A stretch of 45,722 nucleotides of DNA from Leeuwenhoekiella sp. (GTDB lineage: Bacteria; Bacteroidota; Bacteroidia; Flavobacteriales; Flavobacteriaceae): the NCBI GenBank assembly GCA_011050015.1, contig DRGP01000068.1:1-45722 (forward strand), given 5' to 3'. The notes under the pieces were generated by a model. It was given only the letters and a program-made list of their open reading frames with translations. It was not told the DNA's origin and searched no databases. How positions within the stretch are numbered: the stretch's first letter is position 1; the number at the start of each line of letters is the position of its first letter. Both the position numbers and the translations under genes were made by a program. Below are positions 34,369 through 43,334 of this stretch, piece after piece.

Positions 34369-36915
34369 ATGGATGATAATTTTTCCCCAAGAGTTAAAGA
34401 TGTGATTGCCTACAGCAAGGAAGAGGCACTTCGTCTAGGACATGAATATATAGGAACAGAACATTTGTTACTGGGTCTATTGCGCGATGGGAGCGGAAAA
34501 GCAATTGAGATATTACATAAGCTAAGTATAGATTTAAGTCATTTAAGGCGAAAGGTCGAAATACTGAGCCCTGCATCTCCCAATTATTCTTTAGGTAATA
34601 ATGATAAAAAGAACTTGCATCTTACCAGGCAAGCAGAGCGAGCCCTGAAGACCACTTTTTTAGAAGCAAAACTTTTCCAGAGTACTTCTATCAATACGGC
34701 CCATTTGCTGTTGTGTGTACTGCGTAATGAAAATGATCCTACCACCAAGCTACTTAATAAGCTCAAGGTAGATTATGATAATGTGAAAGATCAATTCAAG
34801 CTTATGATGACTAATGATGACGACTATATAGAACCCATTACTGCAGAGTCTTTTAGCGAAGATGATTCTGATTCTTCTTCTTCTAAAGAAAATCCCTTTA
34901 ATGCACCGGGTAATAAAAGCAATAAGAAGTCTAAAACTCCTGTTTTAGATAACTTTGGCAGAGATCTTACGGTCATGGCGGAAGAAGATAAGCTTGACCC
35001 CGTGGTAGGACGTGCTAAGGAAATTGAGCGTGTTTCCCAGATTTTGAGCCGAAGAAAAAAGAATAACCCATTGCTTATAGGAGAACCTGGCGTTGGTAAA
35101 TCTGCCATTGCCGAAGGTCTCGCCCTGCGCATTGTACAAAGAAAGGTTTCCCGCATACTTTTTAACAAACGTGTGGTCACCCTTGATCTTGCAAGCCTGG
35201 TGGCGGGTACAAAATACCGTGGCCAGTTTGAAGAGCGCATGAAAGCAGTTATGAACGAACTCGAAAAGAACAGTGATATCATCTTATTTATTGATGAAAT
35301 CCATACCATAGTAGGCGCTGGTGGCGCAACTGGTTCTCTAGATGCGAGCAATATGTTTAAACCGGCTCTTGCCCGAGGTGAAATACAATGTATTGGTGCC
35401 ACAACACTTGATGAATACCGTCAATATATTGAGAAAGATGGTGCATTAGAACGTCGTTTTCAGAAAGTGATCGTAGAGCCTACCACTATTGAAGAAACTA
35501 TTGAGATCCTCGAAAATATTAAAGATAAATACGAAGATCATCACAATGTAGTATATACTCCAGAAGCAATTAAAGCGTGTGTAACACTTACAAGCCGCTA
35601 CATGACCGACCGTTTTCTGCCAGATAAGGCTATAGATGCACTGGATGAAGCGGGTTCCAGGGTACACATTACAAATATTGACGTTCCTAAAAAAATCCTC
35701 AATTTGGAACGTAAGCTTGAAGAAGTGCGCGAGAAAAAGAATTCTGTGGTCAAGAAGCAGAAATATGAAGAAGCTGCCAAACTTCGCGACGACGAGAAAA
35801 ACTTAGAAAAAGAGCTCACTATCGCTCAGGAAAACTGGGATGAGGAATCTAAGCAACACAAGGAAACTGTAAGTGAAGATAACGTGGCAGATGTGGTCTC
35901 TATGATGTCGGGGATTCCCGTAAATCGTATTGCGAAAACAGAGAGTAATAAACTAGCTGAACTGCCGGCTTCGATTAAAAATAAGGTAATAGGTCAAGAT
36001 GAAGCAGTGGCCAAAGTGGCTAAAGCTATACAGCGTAACCGAGCCGGACTTAAAGATCCTCAAAAACCCATTGGTTCATTTATATTCTTAGGTCAGACCG
36101 GTGTGGGTAAAACCCAGCTTGCCAAAGTTTTGGCTACCGAATTGTTTGACAATCAGGATGCCCTGATACGCATTGATATGAGCGAGTATATGGAGAAATT
36201 TGCCGTATCACGTTTAGTGGGTGCACCTCCGGGATACGTAGGTTATGAAGAAGGTGGTCAGTTGACTGAAAAAGTACGCCGCAAACCTTATTCTGTTCTT
36301 TTGCTTGACGAAATCGAGAAAGCGCATCCAGATGTTTTTAACATGCTGCTGCAAGTACTTGACGATGGTTATCTTACAGATTCGCTGGGTAGAAGGATTG
36401 ATTTTAGAAACGCTGTGATCATCATGACTTCAAACATTGGGGCGCGTAAACTGAAAGATTTTGGTCAGGGTGTAGGTTTTGGTACTTCCGCCAGAAAAAA
36501 TCAAGAAGTGGAAAATACGAAAAGTGTTATTCAGAATGCGTTGAAAAAGACCTTCGCCCCAGAATTTTTGAACCGGGTTGATGATGTGGTTATCTTTAAC
36601 GCTTTAGAGCGTAAGGAGATTCATAAGATCATCGATATCGAGTTGGAAAAATTATTTTTGCGCATAAAAGAACTGGGCTACGATCTAAAATTGACCGACA
36701 AAGCCAAAGATTTTATAAGCGATAAAGGTTTTGATAAGGAATATGGAGCTCGACCTTTAAAACGTGCCATCCAGAAATATATTGAAGATGCGCTCGCCGA
36801 AGAGATTATTACTTCAAAATTAGAAGAAGGTGATAAAATCACTATGGATATTGAAGACGATAAAGAAGAGCTGAGTATTTCTATAGAAAAACCAGAAAAT
36901 AGTACGCATTCTTAA
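34369..36915 (+). CDS. clpC: ATP-dependent Clp protease ATP-binding subunit ClpC
   Basis: An 848-residue double AAA+ unfoldase. A Clp_N repeat domain (HEYIGTEHLLLGLL at 25-38) is followed by NBD1 with Walker A GEPGVGKS (Lys244). A central UVR-type motif (KKQKYEEAAKLRDDEKNLE, about 464-482) marks ClpC rather than ClpB. NBD2 has Walker A GQTGVGKT (Lys581), GYVGYEEGGQLTEKVR, and a C-terminal D2-small domain. It feeds substrates to ClpP, which is not in this window. A clear terminator follows the stop. Confidence 0.95.
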   Translation: MDDNFSPRVKDVIAYSKEEALRLGHEYIGTEHLLLGLLRDGSGKAIEILHKLSIDLSHLRRKVEILSPASPNYSLGNNDKKNLHLTRQAERALKTTFLEAKLFQSTSINTAHLLLCVLRNENDPTTKLLNKLKVDYDNVKDQFKLMMTNDDDYIEPITAESFSEDDSDSSSSKENPFNAPGNKSNKKSKTPVLDNFGRDLTVMAEEDKLDPVVGRAKEIERVSQILSRRKKNNPLLIGEPGVGKSAIAEGLALRIVQRKVSRILFNKRVVTLDLASLVAGTKYRGQFEERMKAVMNELEKNSDIILFIDEIHTIVGAGGATGSLDASNMFKPALARGEIQCIGATTLDEYRQYIEKDGALERRFQKVIVEPTTIEETIEILENIKDKYEDHHNVVYTPEAIKACVTLTSRYMTDRFLPDKAIDALDEAGSRVHITNIDVPKKILNLERKLEEVREKKNSVVKKQKYEEAAKLRDDEKNLEKELTIAQENWDEESKQHKETVSEDNVADVVSMMSGIPVNRIAKTESNKLAELPASIKNKVIGQDEAVAKVAKAIQRNRAGLKDPQKPIGSFIFLGQTGVGKTQLAKVLATELFDNQDALIRIDMSEYMEKFAVSRLVGAPPGYVGYEEGGQLTEKVRRKPYSVLLLDEIEKAHPDVFNMLLQVLDDGYLTDSLGRRIDFRNAVIIMTSNIGARKLKDFGQGVGFGTSARKNQEVENTKSVIQNALKKTFAPEFLNRVDDVVIFNALERKEIHKIIDIELEKLFLRIKELGYDLKLTDKAKDFISDKGFDKEYGARPLKRAIQKYIEDALAEEIITSKLEEGDKITMDIEDDKEELSISIEKPENSTHS

Positions 36916-36937
36916 ATAAGACCATTAAACTGCAAAA

Positions 36938-36966
36938 AAAAAGCCATCCTTACAGGATGGCTTTTT
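36938..36966 (+). terminator. intrinsic terminator of clpC
   Basis: Perfect 13-bp stem AAAAAGCCATCCT / AGGATGGCTTTTT with loop TAC, 22 bp after the clpC stop. Confidence 0.93.
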
Positions 36967-37160
36967 CTTTTGCTATTAGTCGTATTATTTTCAACAATCT
37001 TTAAAATGCACTAGCCTGAGGCAGCGCCATGAGAGTATTGCATTTACTAGTGTTTTAGATAAAATTCATTAAAGCTACTTATCGCTCCCTAACCTGTTGT
37101 ATTAAATAGTTTAGCGACTAACCTACTGATTCTATTCCAAAGAATAATTTTAAAGATAAT
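36967..37160. other. gene-free stretch between clpC and the lipoprotein pair
   Basis: The whole gap from clpC to the next gene is 317 bp. Apart from the terminator and the inverted repeat listed separately, I see no gene, tRNA or repeat in it. Confidence 0.5.
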
Positions 37161-37185
37161 TTGAAAAGCACGTTAACCTTTTCAA
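37161..37185. promoter_or_regulatory. inverted repeat upstream of the lipoprotein pair
   Basis: TTGAAAAG (37161-37168) and CTTTTCAA (37178-37185) form a perfect 8-bp inverted repeat around a 9-base spacer that contains GTTAAC. It lies 48-72 bp upstream of the first lipoprotein start. GATATAAA is repeated at 37193 and 37203. This fits an operator plus promoter region, but no regulator is identified. Confidence 0.5.
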
Positions 37186-37232
37186 GGGTAAGGATATAAA
37201 CAGATATAAAGCAAAATCTAAAACCTTATATC

Positions 37233-37811
37233 ATGAAAACATCAACCTCTTTATTCTTGGCATTTTTATCGCTCACAATCGTTAGCTGTACTGTAGATGT
37301 GCCTGAAATCGATACCGTACCGCCAGCATTTTCTTTCCAGATTCAGGGAGATGGCTTCAGGCATACTTTTGAGAGCGATGATGACCTCACCTCCCTACGT
37401 TTAAATCTAAAGAAAGGAGCCGTATATCAATTTACCTATATAGGAAGTGATGCCGGTGGACTTCGTGACCTGCTCTGGAATTATCAGGATGACTTGGTGA
37501 GCGATGCTCAAATAGAAATTTCCGACGAACTCCCAATGGGTTGGTACCAGACCACACGCTATGAGCACGATTTCGAGTTCTATCCCTTTGTAGATGGAAT
37601 CAGGTTTCAAGGGGATATTGCAAATCCTCTTTCGGGCTCCGCGATATCCGGCACATTTTCATTCAACAGTTATTCTCAGGATAGTTACCCCAATACCTTC
37701 GATTTTATTGCACGGGACTTCGGTGGCTTGCGTGATGAGCCGAATATTGTCATCAGCCAACTATCCATTTTGCTCGGTGACCATCCTACAGAACTCGTTC
37801 CCATGGAATAA
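37233..37811 (+). CDS. lipoprotein of unknown family, paralogue 1
   Basis: A 192-residue predicted lipoprotein with lipobox IVSC (Cys19). I do not recognise the family. The mature part starts TVDVPEIDTVPPAFSFQIQGD and has a stretch of alternating hydrophobic residues typical of a beta-sandwich. It ends with FIARDFGGLRDEPN and GDHPTELVP. It shares four blocks with the next gene: the N-terminal VP-x-IDTVPP-x-FSFQIQGD-x-F-x-HTF, a central DAGGL-x-x-L-x-W, F-x-ARDFGG, and the closing DHPTE-x-VP. The block order is the same, so the two are tandem duplicates. No catalytic motif is evident. A surface-exposed beta-rich adhesion or binding role is only a guess. Confidence 0.8.
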   Translation: MKTSTSLFLAFLSLTIVSCTVDVPEIDTVPPAFSFQIQGDGFRHTFESDDDLTSLRLNLKKGAVYQFTYIGSDAGGLRDLLWNYQDDLVSDAQIEISDELPMGWYQTTRYEHDFEFYPFVDGIRFQGDIANPLSGSAISGTFSFNSYSQDSYPNTFDFIARDFGGLRDEPNIVISQLSILLGDHPTELVPME

Positions 37812-37865
37812 CAAAACGTGTTAGCTTTTTAAAAAAATAAGTATAAAACCCAAAAAAAAGACATC

Positions 37866-38411
37866 ATGAAATCCACAACGTTTATTTTATTTACGCTTGC
37901 TTTACTAGTGGCCACTGGTTGCTCGGTAGAGGTACCGAATATTGATACGGTTCCGCCAAAATTCTCCTTTCAGATACAGGGCGATCGCTTTAATCACACA
38001 TTTACCGAAGAAGATGATTTTGAAGCTATTGAATTACACCTGCGGGACGGCTATGAATATAATTTTACATTTTCCGGAGGCGATGCGGGCGGTTTAAAGC
38101 ATTTAAGCTGGCAATGGCTAAATGGCTATGGAGCTAGCGTAAGCCTAAATGTTCCCCTTGAAAATATAACCGATGGATGGGTGGCAAGAAATGGTGGATA
38201 TGTATGGTATACAGGTACTATAGATGATCCCCGTTCCGGCGGAATTATTACTGGTAAGTTCACCCCACACGAGGAATATCGTGGAAACACCATTGAATTC
38301 AGCTTTTTTGCAAGGGATTTTGGGGGACACAACGAAACCGAAAATGCTGTTGACAAATACCTACAGGTCGTTATCGCCGATCACCCTACCGAAATTGTAC
38401 CGGCCAACTGA
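37866..38411 (+). CDS. lipoprotein of unknown family, paralogue 2
   Basis: A 181-residue predicted lipoprotein with lipobox ATGC (Cys19), 54 bp after paralogue 1. The mature start, SVEVPNIDTVPPKFSFQIQG, is nearly the same as in paralogue 1, then HTFTEEDDFEAIEL, GGDAGGLKHLSWQW, FFARDFGGHNETEN and ADHPTEIVP. The middle (residues about 85-135) differs in length and sequence, so the duplication is old and the variable part may set binding specificity. The strongest constraint is on the block DAGGL and on ARDFGG. The function is unknown. Another secreted gene follows 33 bp later, so three exported proteins likely form one operon. Confidence 0.8.
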   Translation: MKSTTFILFTLALLVATGCSVEVPNIDTVPPKFSFQIQGDRFNHTFTEEDDFEAIELHLRDGYEYNFTFSGGDAGGLKHLSWQWLNGYGASVSLNVPLENITDGWVARNGGYVWYTGTIDDPRSGGIITGKFTPHEEYRGNTIEFSFFARDFGGHNETENAVDKYLQVVIADHPTEIVPAN

Positions 38412-38444
38412 TTCATCATAAATTTTCATAAATATAAGATCATC

Positions 38445-39146
38445 ATGAAAACAAATATCCTCAATACGGCTTTTTTTCTCTTTTCCCTATTGACTTTCAC
38501 CCCAACGATTTTTGCACAGAACAATTGTTCAAAATTCTATCCCACCAAAATAGGAAAAACCCTGATCATACACCAGTTTGATAAGCGCGACAAACTTGCT
38601 ACAATTACCTCTTATACCGTAAAAGATGTAGCTCAAGACGAAAATGGAACAATTCTCACCATTGCGATGCGCTTGATAGATGGGAAAGACGAAGAAGAGC
38701 TCACAAATGTAGAGTTTAAAGCCATCTGCACCGGTAATACCACTAAAATTGACCCAGAATCACTACTGGCACCCGGTATTTTTGATCAGTATAAAAACAT
38801 GGACTATTCCATAACCGGAAATGGATTGAGCATTCCCAATGAACTGCACGTGGGCGAAAACCTAGCCGATGGTGATGTAACTATGGCTATAGACACCGGC
38901 ATTATGAAAATCAATGCAACTATCCTCATGACCAACAGAAAAGTACAGGCCAAAGAAAAAATTACAGTTCCAGCCGGCATGTTTGATTGCTACAAGATCA
39001 CCAGCACAAATTCTTTTAAAATGGGTATGACCCAGACCAATCTCACTACCCAATGGATTGCAGAAGGCATTGGTATGGTGCAGGAAGAAACAAGAAAACC
39101 CAACGGCAGATTGGTAAGCCGCAGCATACTTCATCACATGGAGTAA
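38445..39146 (+). CDS. secreted TapB/DUF3108-like protein
   Basis: A 233-residue exported protein with a signal peptide ending near IFAQ (residues 22-25). The mature part starts NNCSKFYPTKIGKTL and contains a repetitive beta-strand pattern with E-K-I-T-V-P-A-G-M-F-D-C-Y-K-I, TTQWIAEGIGMVQEE and KPNGRLVSRSIL. The block V-P-A-G-x-F-x-x-Y-K-I followed by W-x-A-x-G-x-G-x-V is typical of the DUF3108/TapB-like beta-barrel proteins of Bacteroidota. No enzymatic motif is seen. Its position after the lipoprotein pair suggests co-expression. Family call moderate; function unknown. Confidence 0.65.
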   Translation: MKTNILNTAFFLFSLLTFTPTIFAQNNCSKFYPTKIGKTLIIHQFDKRDKLATITSYTVKDVAQDENGTILTIAMRLIDGKDEEELTNVEFKAICTGNTTKIDPESLLAPGIFDQYKNMDYSITGNGLSIPNELHVGENLADGDVTMAIDTGIMKINATILMTNRKVQAKEKITVPAGMFDCYKITSTNSFKMGMTQTNLTTQWIAEGIGMVQEETRKPNGRLVSRSILHHME

Positions 39147-39167
39147 GTAAAAAATGAATTCTAAAAA

Positions 39168-39331
39168 CCTGAGCTCGATGTAAGAAAAATGCGTCAGATC
39201 GATTTCTGAAAGAATTTTGTATCGAGATCAGCATTTTTCGGTTGAAAATAGTCTTCCTCGATACGTTTTTTTGCGAAAATCACTCGAAATGACCATCTTC
39301 AAAACTCTAAAATTTTACATCGAACTCAGGT
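39168..39331. repeat. MITE-like nested inverted-repeat element
   Basis: ACCTGAGCTCGATGTAA (39168-39184) and TTACATCGAACTCAGGT (39315-39331) are 17-base terminal inverted repeats with one mismatch. Inside, GAAAAATGC (39185-39193) pairs with GCATTTTTC (39232-39240), and GTATCGAG (39220-39227) pairs with CTCGATAC (39258-39265). The element is about 164 bp, has no coding frame, and sits between a plus-strand gene and the end of a minus-strand operon. Small non-autonomous transposable element or structured repeat are both possible. Confidence 0.65.
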
Positions 39332-39396
39332 TAAAAAGCCTTAACTACTAAATTAAAAGGTGCAAGGATTATTTTGAACTTCTAATTAACTATCGT

Positions 39397-39421
39397 ACTT
39401 CGGGGTGACTTGCCCCGAAGT
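39397..39421. repeat. REP-like GC-rich hairpin
   Basis: Perfect 9-bp inverted repeat ACTTCGGGG / CCCCGAAGT with loop TGACTTG, 7 bp after the stop of the minus-strand operon. No T-run follows. Its layout matches the 461-481 hairpin (Y-TCGGG arms, short A/C/G/T loop), suggesting a genome-wide palindromic repeat. Confidence 0.6.
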
Positions 39422-39427
39422 ATTTAA

Positions 39428-41179
39428 TTAATCACCGTCCAGTTTCGGCTCCAGCCATAAATAACCCATGCACAACACAAAAACAGCAAAAAACCACCAA
39501 AAACTGACTGGTTCAAGGCTTATTTTCCGCGAAGTGGAAGCTTCTTCTGAATTAAAAAAGCGCTTGTTCTCTTGTATTGTCCCGTAAGCCGAAACTGCTT
39601 TCCAGTGCGTGGCATCGGTGACAAAATAATTGAATACTTTCGTGGTATCTTGAGTCAACCTTAGTTGGTTCCAGCCTTTTTTTCGCGGGTACGTCCTTCC
39701 CTCCCACTTTTCCGGTAAGTCCACATATTGCTTTAGGGAAACATTATTCCCATTTGCGGTTGTTACCACGGGAGACACGTCGCTTGTAGAAAGGCTAAAA
39801 CGAAAGGGTTCATTGAGATAAGGCATCCCATTCTGGGTTTCCCATGATGTTCCAGTAGCTTTTCTTTTACCCAATGGCTCCAGTAATTCCGACCATAATT
39901 GGTTATACACAGCTTTCTTTCCATTTAAAAGTAGCTCATAGGTTTTCTCGAGTACCGTGCTGCCCACGCGCCCTTTTCCCATTCGTTTGTAAGCCGAAAT
40001 AATTTGGGAATCTGTTTCATGAACCGTTTCCAGCCCTACCGATTTTTCAAAAACAAACGGACTTTTGGGCAGCGCTACGCGCGGAAATGGATTCAGCCGA
40101 ATACTGGTATTTCGATCCGTGTTAAATTTCAGCGAAGCCAAATTTTCTGATCCCTGAAAAAAGGAAACATCCGCCTGAACAAAAACACCCAAACCATCAT
40201 CAATAATGGCCATTTTTAACCCATTTATGACCGAATTTGGCAGGTTTTTCAGACTTTGTGAATCGATGATAAGCAGGTCAAAAGAATCGAGAGCTGCCTG
40301 CGATAACCCGGAAAGTGGAACTTTTACTCGGTTAAAATATTCAAATTTAAAGCGCCCTTTGGTAAGCTTACTTCGTATAAGCACTTTATGCCCCATTTCC
40401 GCAAGGTAATCCTTGAGATATTTAGTTTCAAACGCAGGAAAATCATTAAGGATCAATACGTTGAACACTTGCCGCGCTTGCACTTCCACCGGTAACGGGT
40501 CAGTTGTAAGTACTTTCCCAAGCGAATCTTTTGCTACCAACTTATACACCAACTTTCCCGTTGCTTTTAATGGAGCACTAATGCGAAAATCTGACTCATT
40601 CTCGGCTAAAGCCACCGAATCTAGCCCAGCTCCGCCGGGATCTTGCAATACAACGCGCGTACCTGGTTTTGGGGAACTATAAAGTCCATCAACGATTAAG
40701 TCCTTCCCAACAACAGATTGATTATCATATTGCCGTTTAATAATACCATGGGGCAATTTTCCGTCCAGATAGTGTGTAGCAACCGATTTTAATTGCCAGA
40801 AATCATAAGTTTTTATTCCATTTCCAATGATAAAAATGTCACTTAGCGAGTCTAGGGCGGTACTTAAATCGGCTCCCGGCTTGTAGTTGACCATAACCAG
40901 TTTTTGCTTTGTATCTTCAAGACTATCCAAGGTGGTTTTAGCATAACCAGATGTGAGCAAAACACCTTTTACCGTATCTTGTTCCTGTCGCAAAGCAGGC
41001 TTGAGGGCGATAAGAACCAAAGCGGCAACCGCAAAAAATGCAGCTACAGCTTTCAGTAGAAAATGCCTCTTTTTACCTGAAAACCAGGCTAAAATTACAA
41101 AAATCAGCCATATTGCAAAACCAGCAATAAGTACCGGCCACAACCAATTCTGGTTTAAAAAAGTGAAATTTTCAATCAT
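39428..41179 (-). CDS. membrane protein with GATase-like domain, last gene of moxR operon
   Basis: A 583-residue protein with two N-terminal helices (about 12-34 and 42-62) and one C-terminal helix (about 559-578), so a large central domain is on one side of the membrane. The centre contains VLILNDFPAFETKYLKDYLAEMG followed by FDLLIIDSQSL and GVFVQADVSFF, a Rossmann-like pattern resembling the inactive glutamine-amidotransferase-like domains of BatA-associated membrane proteins; no catalytic cysteine is seen. Upstream gene overlap is 8 bases. It is part of the MoxR-linked envelope operon. Its function is not known. Confidence 0.78.
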   Translation of the reverse strand: MIENFTFLNQNWLWPVLIAGFAIWLIFVILAWFSGKKRHFLLKAVAAFFAVAALVLIALKPALRQEQDTVKGVLLTSGYAKTTLDSLEDTKQKLVMVNYKPGADLSTALDSLSDIFIIGNGIKTYDFWQLKSVATHYLDGKLPHGIIKRQYDNQSVVGKDLIVDGLYSSPKPGTRVVLQDPGGAGLDSVALAENESDFRISAPLKATGKLVYKLVAKDSLGKVLTTDPLPVEVQARQVFNVLILNDFPAFETKYLKDYLAEMGHKVLIRSKLTKGRFKFEYFNRVKVPLSGLSQAALDSFDLLIIDSQSLKNLPNSVINGLKMAIIDDGLGVFVQADVSFFQGSENLASLKFNTDRNTSIRLNPFPRVALPKSPFVFEKSVGLETVHETDSQIISAYKRMGKGRVGSTVLEKTYELLLNGKKAVYNQLWSELLEPLGKRKATGTSWETQNGMPYLNEPFRFSLSTSDVSPVVTTANGNNVSLKQYVDLPEKWEGRTYPRKKGWNQLRLTQDTTKVFNYFVTDATHWKAVSAYGTIQENKRFFNSEEASTSRKISLEPVSFWWFFAVFVLCMGYLWLEPKLDGD

Positions 41180-43334
41180 TGCGCTCCAGTTCTTGCAACA
41201 GCAACGTGTTGAGTTTAGTAAGCGATTCTTTTCGCTTGTTTGGGTTATCGTTGGGGTTTTCTAGGGCTCGTAAAAGTCCGCTTAGTGTGCTGCGTAATTG
41301 GTCATTTTTTGGTTTTCCGTGACTTTCGCTCAGCCATTTCAACTGCTGCAAGGTCCCTAAATATGCACCGGGTTCATCGATCGCTTTTTGCGCCAACTCG
41401 TTTCCTGCTTTGTCAAAAACCGATCGATTTGCATCAGAAATCGGCTTATTTTCCGTGAAAATCTGTTCAAGAACCGCTACCGCTTTACGCATATTGGGCT
41501 CTATTTCCGGTTTTTCAAGCGCTGCAGTTTTCCTGTAATTATCAACGTCTTTAATATCGCCGCTAAGCCGCGTATTTTCTTTAATGGGCGGCGGGTCAAA
41601 ACCGATGCGGTGCACATAAATTCGGGCACTGTTTTTAATTTCCTGTAACAAATCGAGCGCGCGGTGTTGATAAGGCAACGATTGTTGCGGCTCATTCACC
41701 CGTAAATGCCGTTCAGAATCCCACATTTCATTGAGCGCCTGGCGCATTTTACTGTGTAGGGATTGGGTGAATTGATCTGGTTTTTTTGTTTTGGTGGTAT
41801 CCTTTTTTGCCTGCTCGCTATCTTTTTCAACCAGATTATGCTCATTGTTACTGTCATGGTTGTGCATATAATCGGCTATGGGATTCTCCTCGCCTTGATG
41901 CTCATGATCTTCTGCGCCTGCGTTTTCATCGCCCATAAATTTCCCGTATTTCAACCGCAGTGCACTCTGTTCAATCCCCAGTTCATTGCTGGTTTTATCA
42001 AATTCTTTTACTGAAAGTTTCGGTTTGTTTTTGATTAATTTTTCGGTGTCGATGATAAGTTGACGCTGACTGCGGAAGTAATCGGGCATGCGATCTACGC
42101 CCAGTGTTCCTTCCACCGCATAATCGTAAGAGACGGTGTCTTTGATCACCGCAAAAAAGGTTTCGCTACGCGAAATATTAGGCGTTGGACTTTTTAAATC
42201 GGCAACTTCCACATAAAAATAAAGTTCGTCACCCGGTTCCATTTCCAGACTGTCCAGATTGATTTTTTTAGAAAGTTGCCATTTTTTTTCACCTGCTTTG
42301 CCAGAATTATCAAAATCGAGTCTTGCCTCCCGAAATTTCACCGATTCCCCCGTTCCCCTACTTACCGTAGCGGTAATGTGCGCTTCGCCGATACCAAAAT
42401 CATCGCTGAGCAGCGTACTAAAATGCAGCTGCTTTTTATCATCAAAATCGAAAGAAATAAACGGCTGCAGACCGTCAAGCGCAATCACCGGAGATTGATC
42501 GGTCAATAGTTCCACACTATATAAATCAGAAGCATAAGCCGCTCCCAGCGAATCGGTAAACCGAAAATTGTAAAAACCGGATACATCCAGCGTTTTGGAA
42601 TACGAATAACTTTTGTTTTTTAAATACATAAGTGAACGTGTTCCCGAAAATTCAAACGAAACACTGTCCACAGGTTGATCAAATTCTAGATTCCACCGCA
42701 ACCGCGAACCTTCAAGCACCTGCACGTCCATTTTTGAAGTAGAAAAAGGAGCAATATTGGTGTATGCAGGATAACGAATGGTGATTTTTTGACTTTCCAG
42801 CACCGGAGGTTCCATAGTTACCGCAGCCGAATCCAACACCTGAAAAATTACTTTTTCCTGTGGTGAAACCAATTTTTCATCGGAAAAAAAACCTTTTTCA
42901 TATCCAAATTGATATACCAAAAAGGAAATCAATAAAAAGAAAATCAGGCTGAAAATAGCCTTAAAAAAGTCAATTTTCGGCCGTATTGTGCCCATTTTTT
43001 CGGTTAAAATAACGGCAATACGCCGTTGCTGCAAGCGTGCCAATCCCGATAATTCTGCTGTGGAAAGTAAAACCAGCGAACTACTGAACGCGGCAGCGTC
43101 GAGCTTTCCGTCAATATAACTGCTCACGTGCCGTAAATGCAATTTCCAGGGTTTTTGCAGCGCAAGCGCAATCCCAAATACAACTAAAAAAAGGCCTAGC
43201 GCCACAAGCCATTGTTTACTTAAAACATAAGTCAATAGTGCGGGACCGGCGGCATAAAGCAAGGTTTCAACGACCAGCTCTAATTGCCAGCGCCGTTGAA
43301 ACCGAACCAATTTATTTTTTGCCGTTGCAATCAT
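41172..43334 (-). CDS. DUF4175-like membrane protein with His/Asp-rich insert
   Basis: A 720-residue protein. It has an N-terminal pair of helices (about 26-42 and 45-60), a third at about 127-145, a long periplasm-type region with Ig-like strands (EPPVLESQKITIRYP), and an alpha-helical C-terminal half. The pattern resembles the DUF4175-type partners of MoxR/DUF58 clusters. Residues about 469-500 form an insert rich in D, E, H and N (AEDHEHQGEE, then HNHDSNNEHN), which could bind metal. Its stop overlaps the next gene and its start overlaps the BatA-like stop (ATGA). Function unknown. Confidence 0.75.
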   Translation of the reverse strand: MIATAKNKLVRFQRRWQLELVVETLLYAAGPALLTYVLSKQWLVALGLFLVVFGIALALQKPWKLHLRHVSSYIDGKLDAAAFSSSLVLLSTAELSGLARLQQRRIAVILTEKMGTIRPKIDFFKAIFSLIFFLLISFLVYQFGYEKGFFSDEKLVSPQEKVIFQVLDSAAVTMEPPVLESQKITIRYPAYTNIAPFSTSKMDVQVLEGSRLRWNLEFDQPVDSVSFEFSGTRSLMYLKNKSYSYSKTLDVSGFYNFRFTDSLGAAYASDLYSVELLTDQSPVIALDGLQPFISFDFDDKKQLHFSTLLSDDFGIGEAHITATVSRGTGESVKFREARLDFDNSGKAGEKKWQLSKKINLDSLEMEPGDELYFYVEVADLKSPTPNISRSETFFAVIKDTVSYDYAVEGTLGVDRMPDYFRSQRQLIIDTEKLIKNKPKLSVKEFDKTSNELGIEQSALRLKYGKFMGDENAGAEDHEHQGEENPIADYMHNHDSNNEHNLVEKDSEQAKKDTTKTKKPDQFTQSLHSKMRQALNEMWDSERHLRVNEPQQSLPYQHRALDLLQEIKNSARIYVHRIGFDPPPIKENTRLSGDIKDVDNYRKTAALEKPEIEPNMRKAVAVLEQIFTENKPISDANRSVFDKAGNELAQKAIDEPGAYLGTLQQLKWLSESHGKPKNDQLRSTLSGLLRALENPNDNPNKRKESLTKLNTLLLQELERND

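Noticed and set aside
34824-35402. 192-codon open frame on the minus strand inside clpC
   Set aside because: Antisense shadow of the ClpC NBD1 region, low-complexity Ser/Arg composition.
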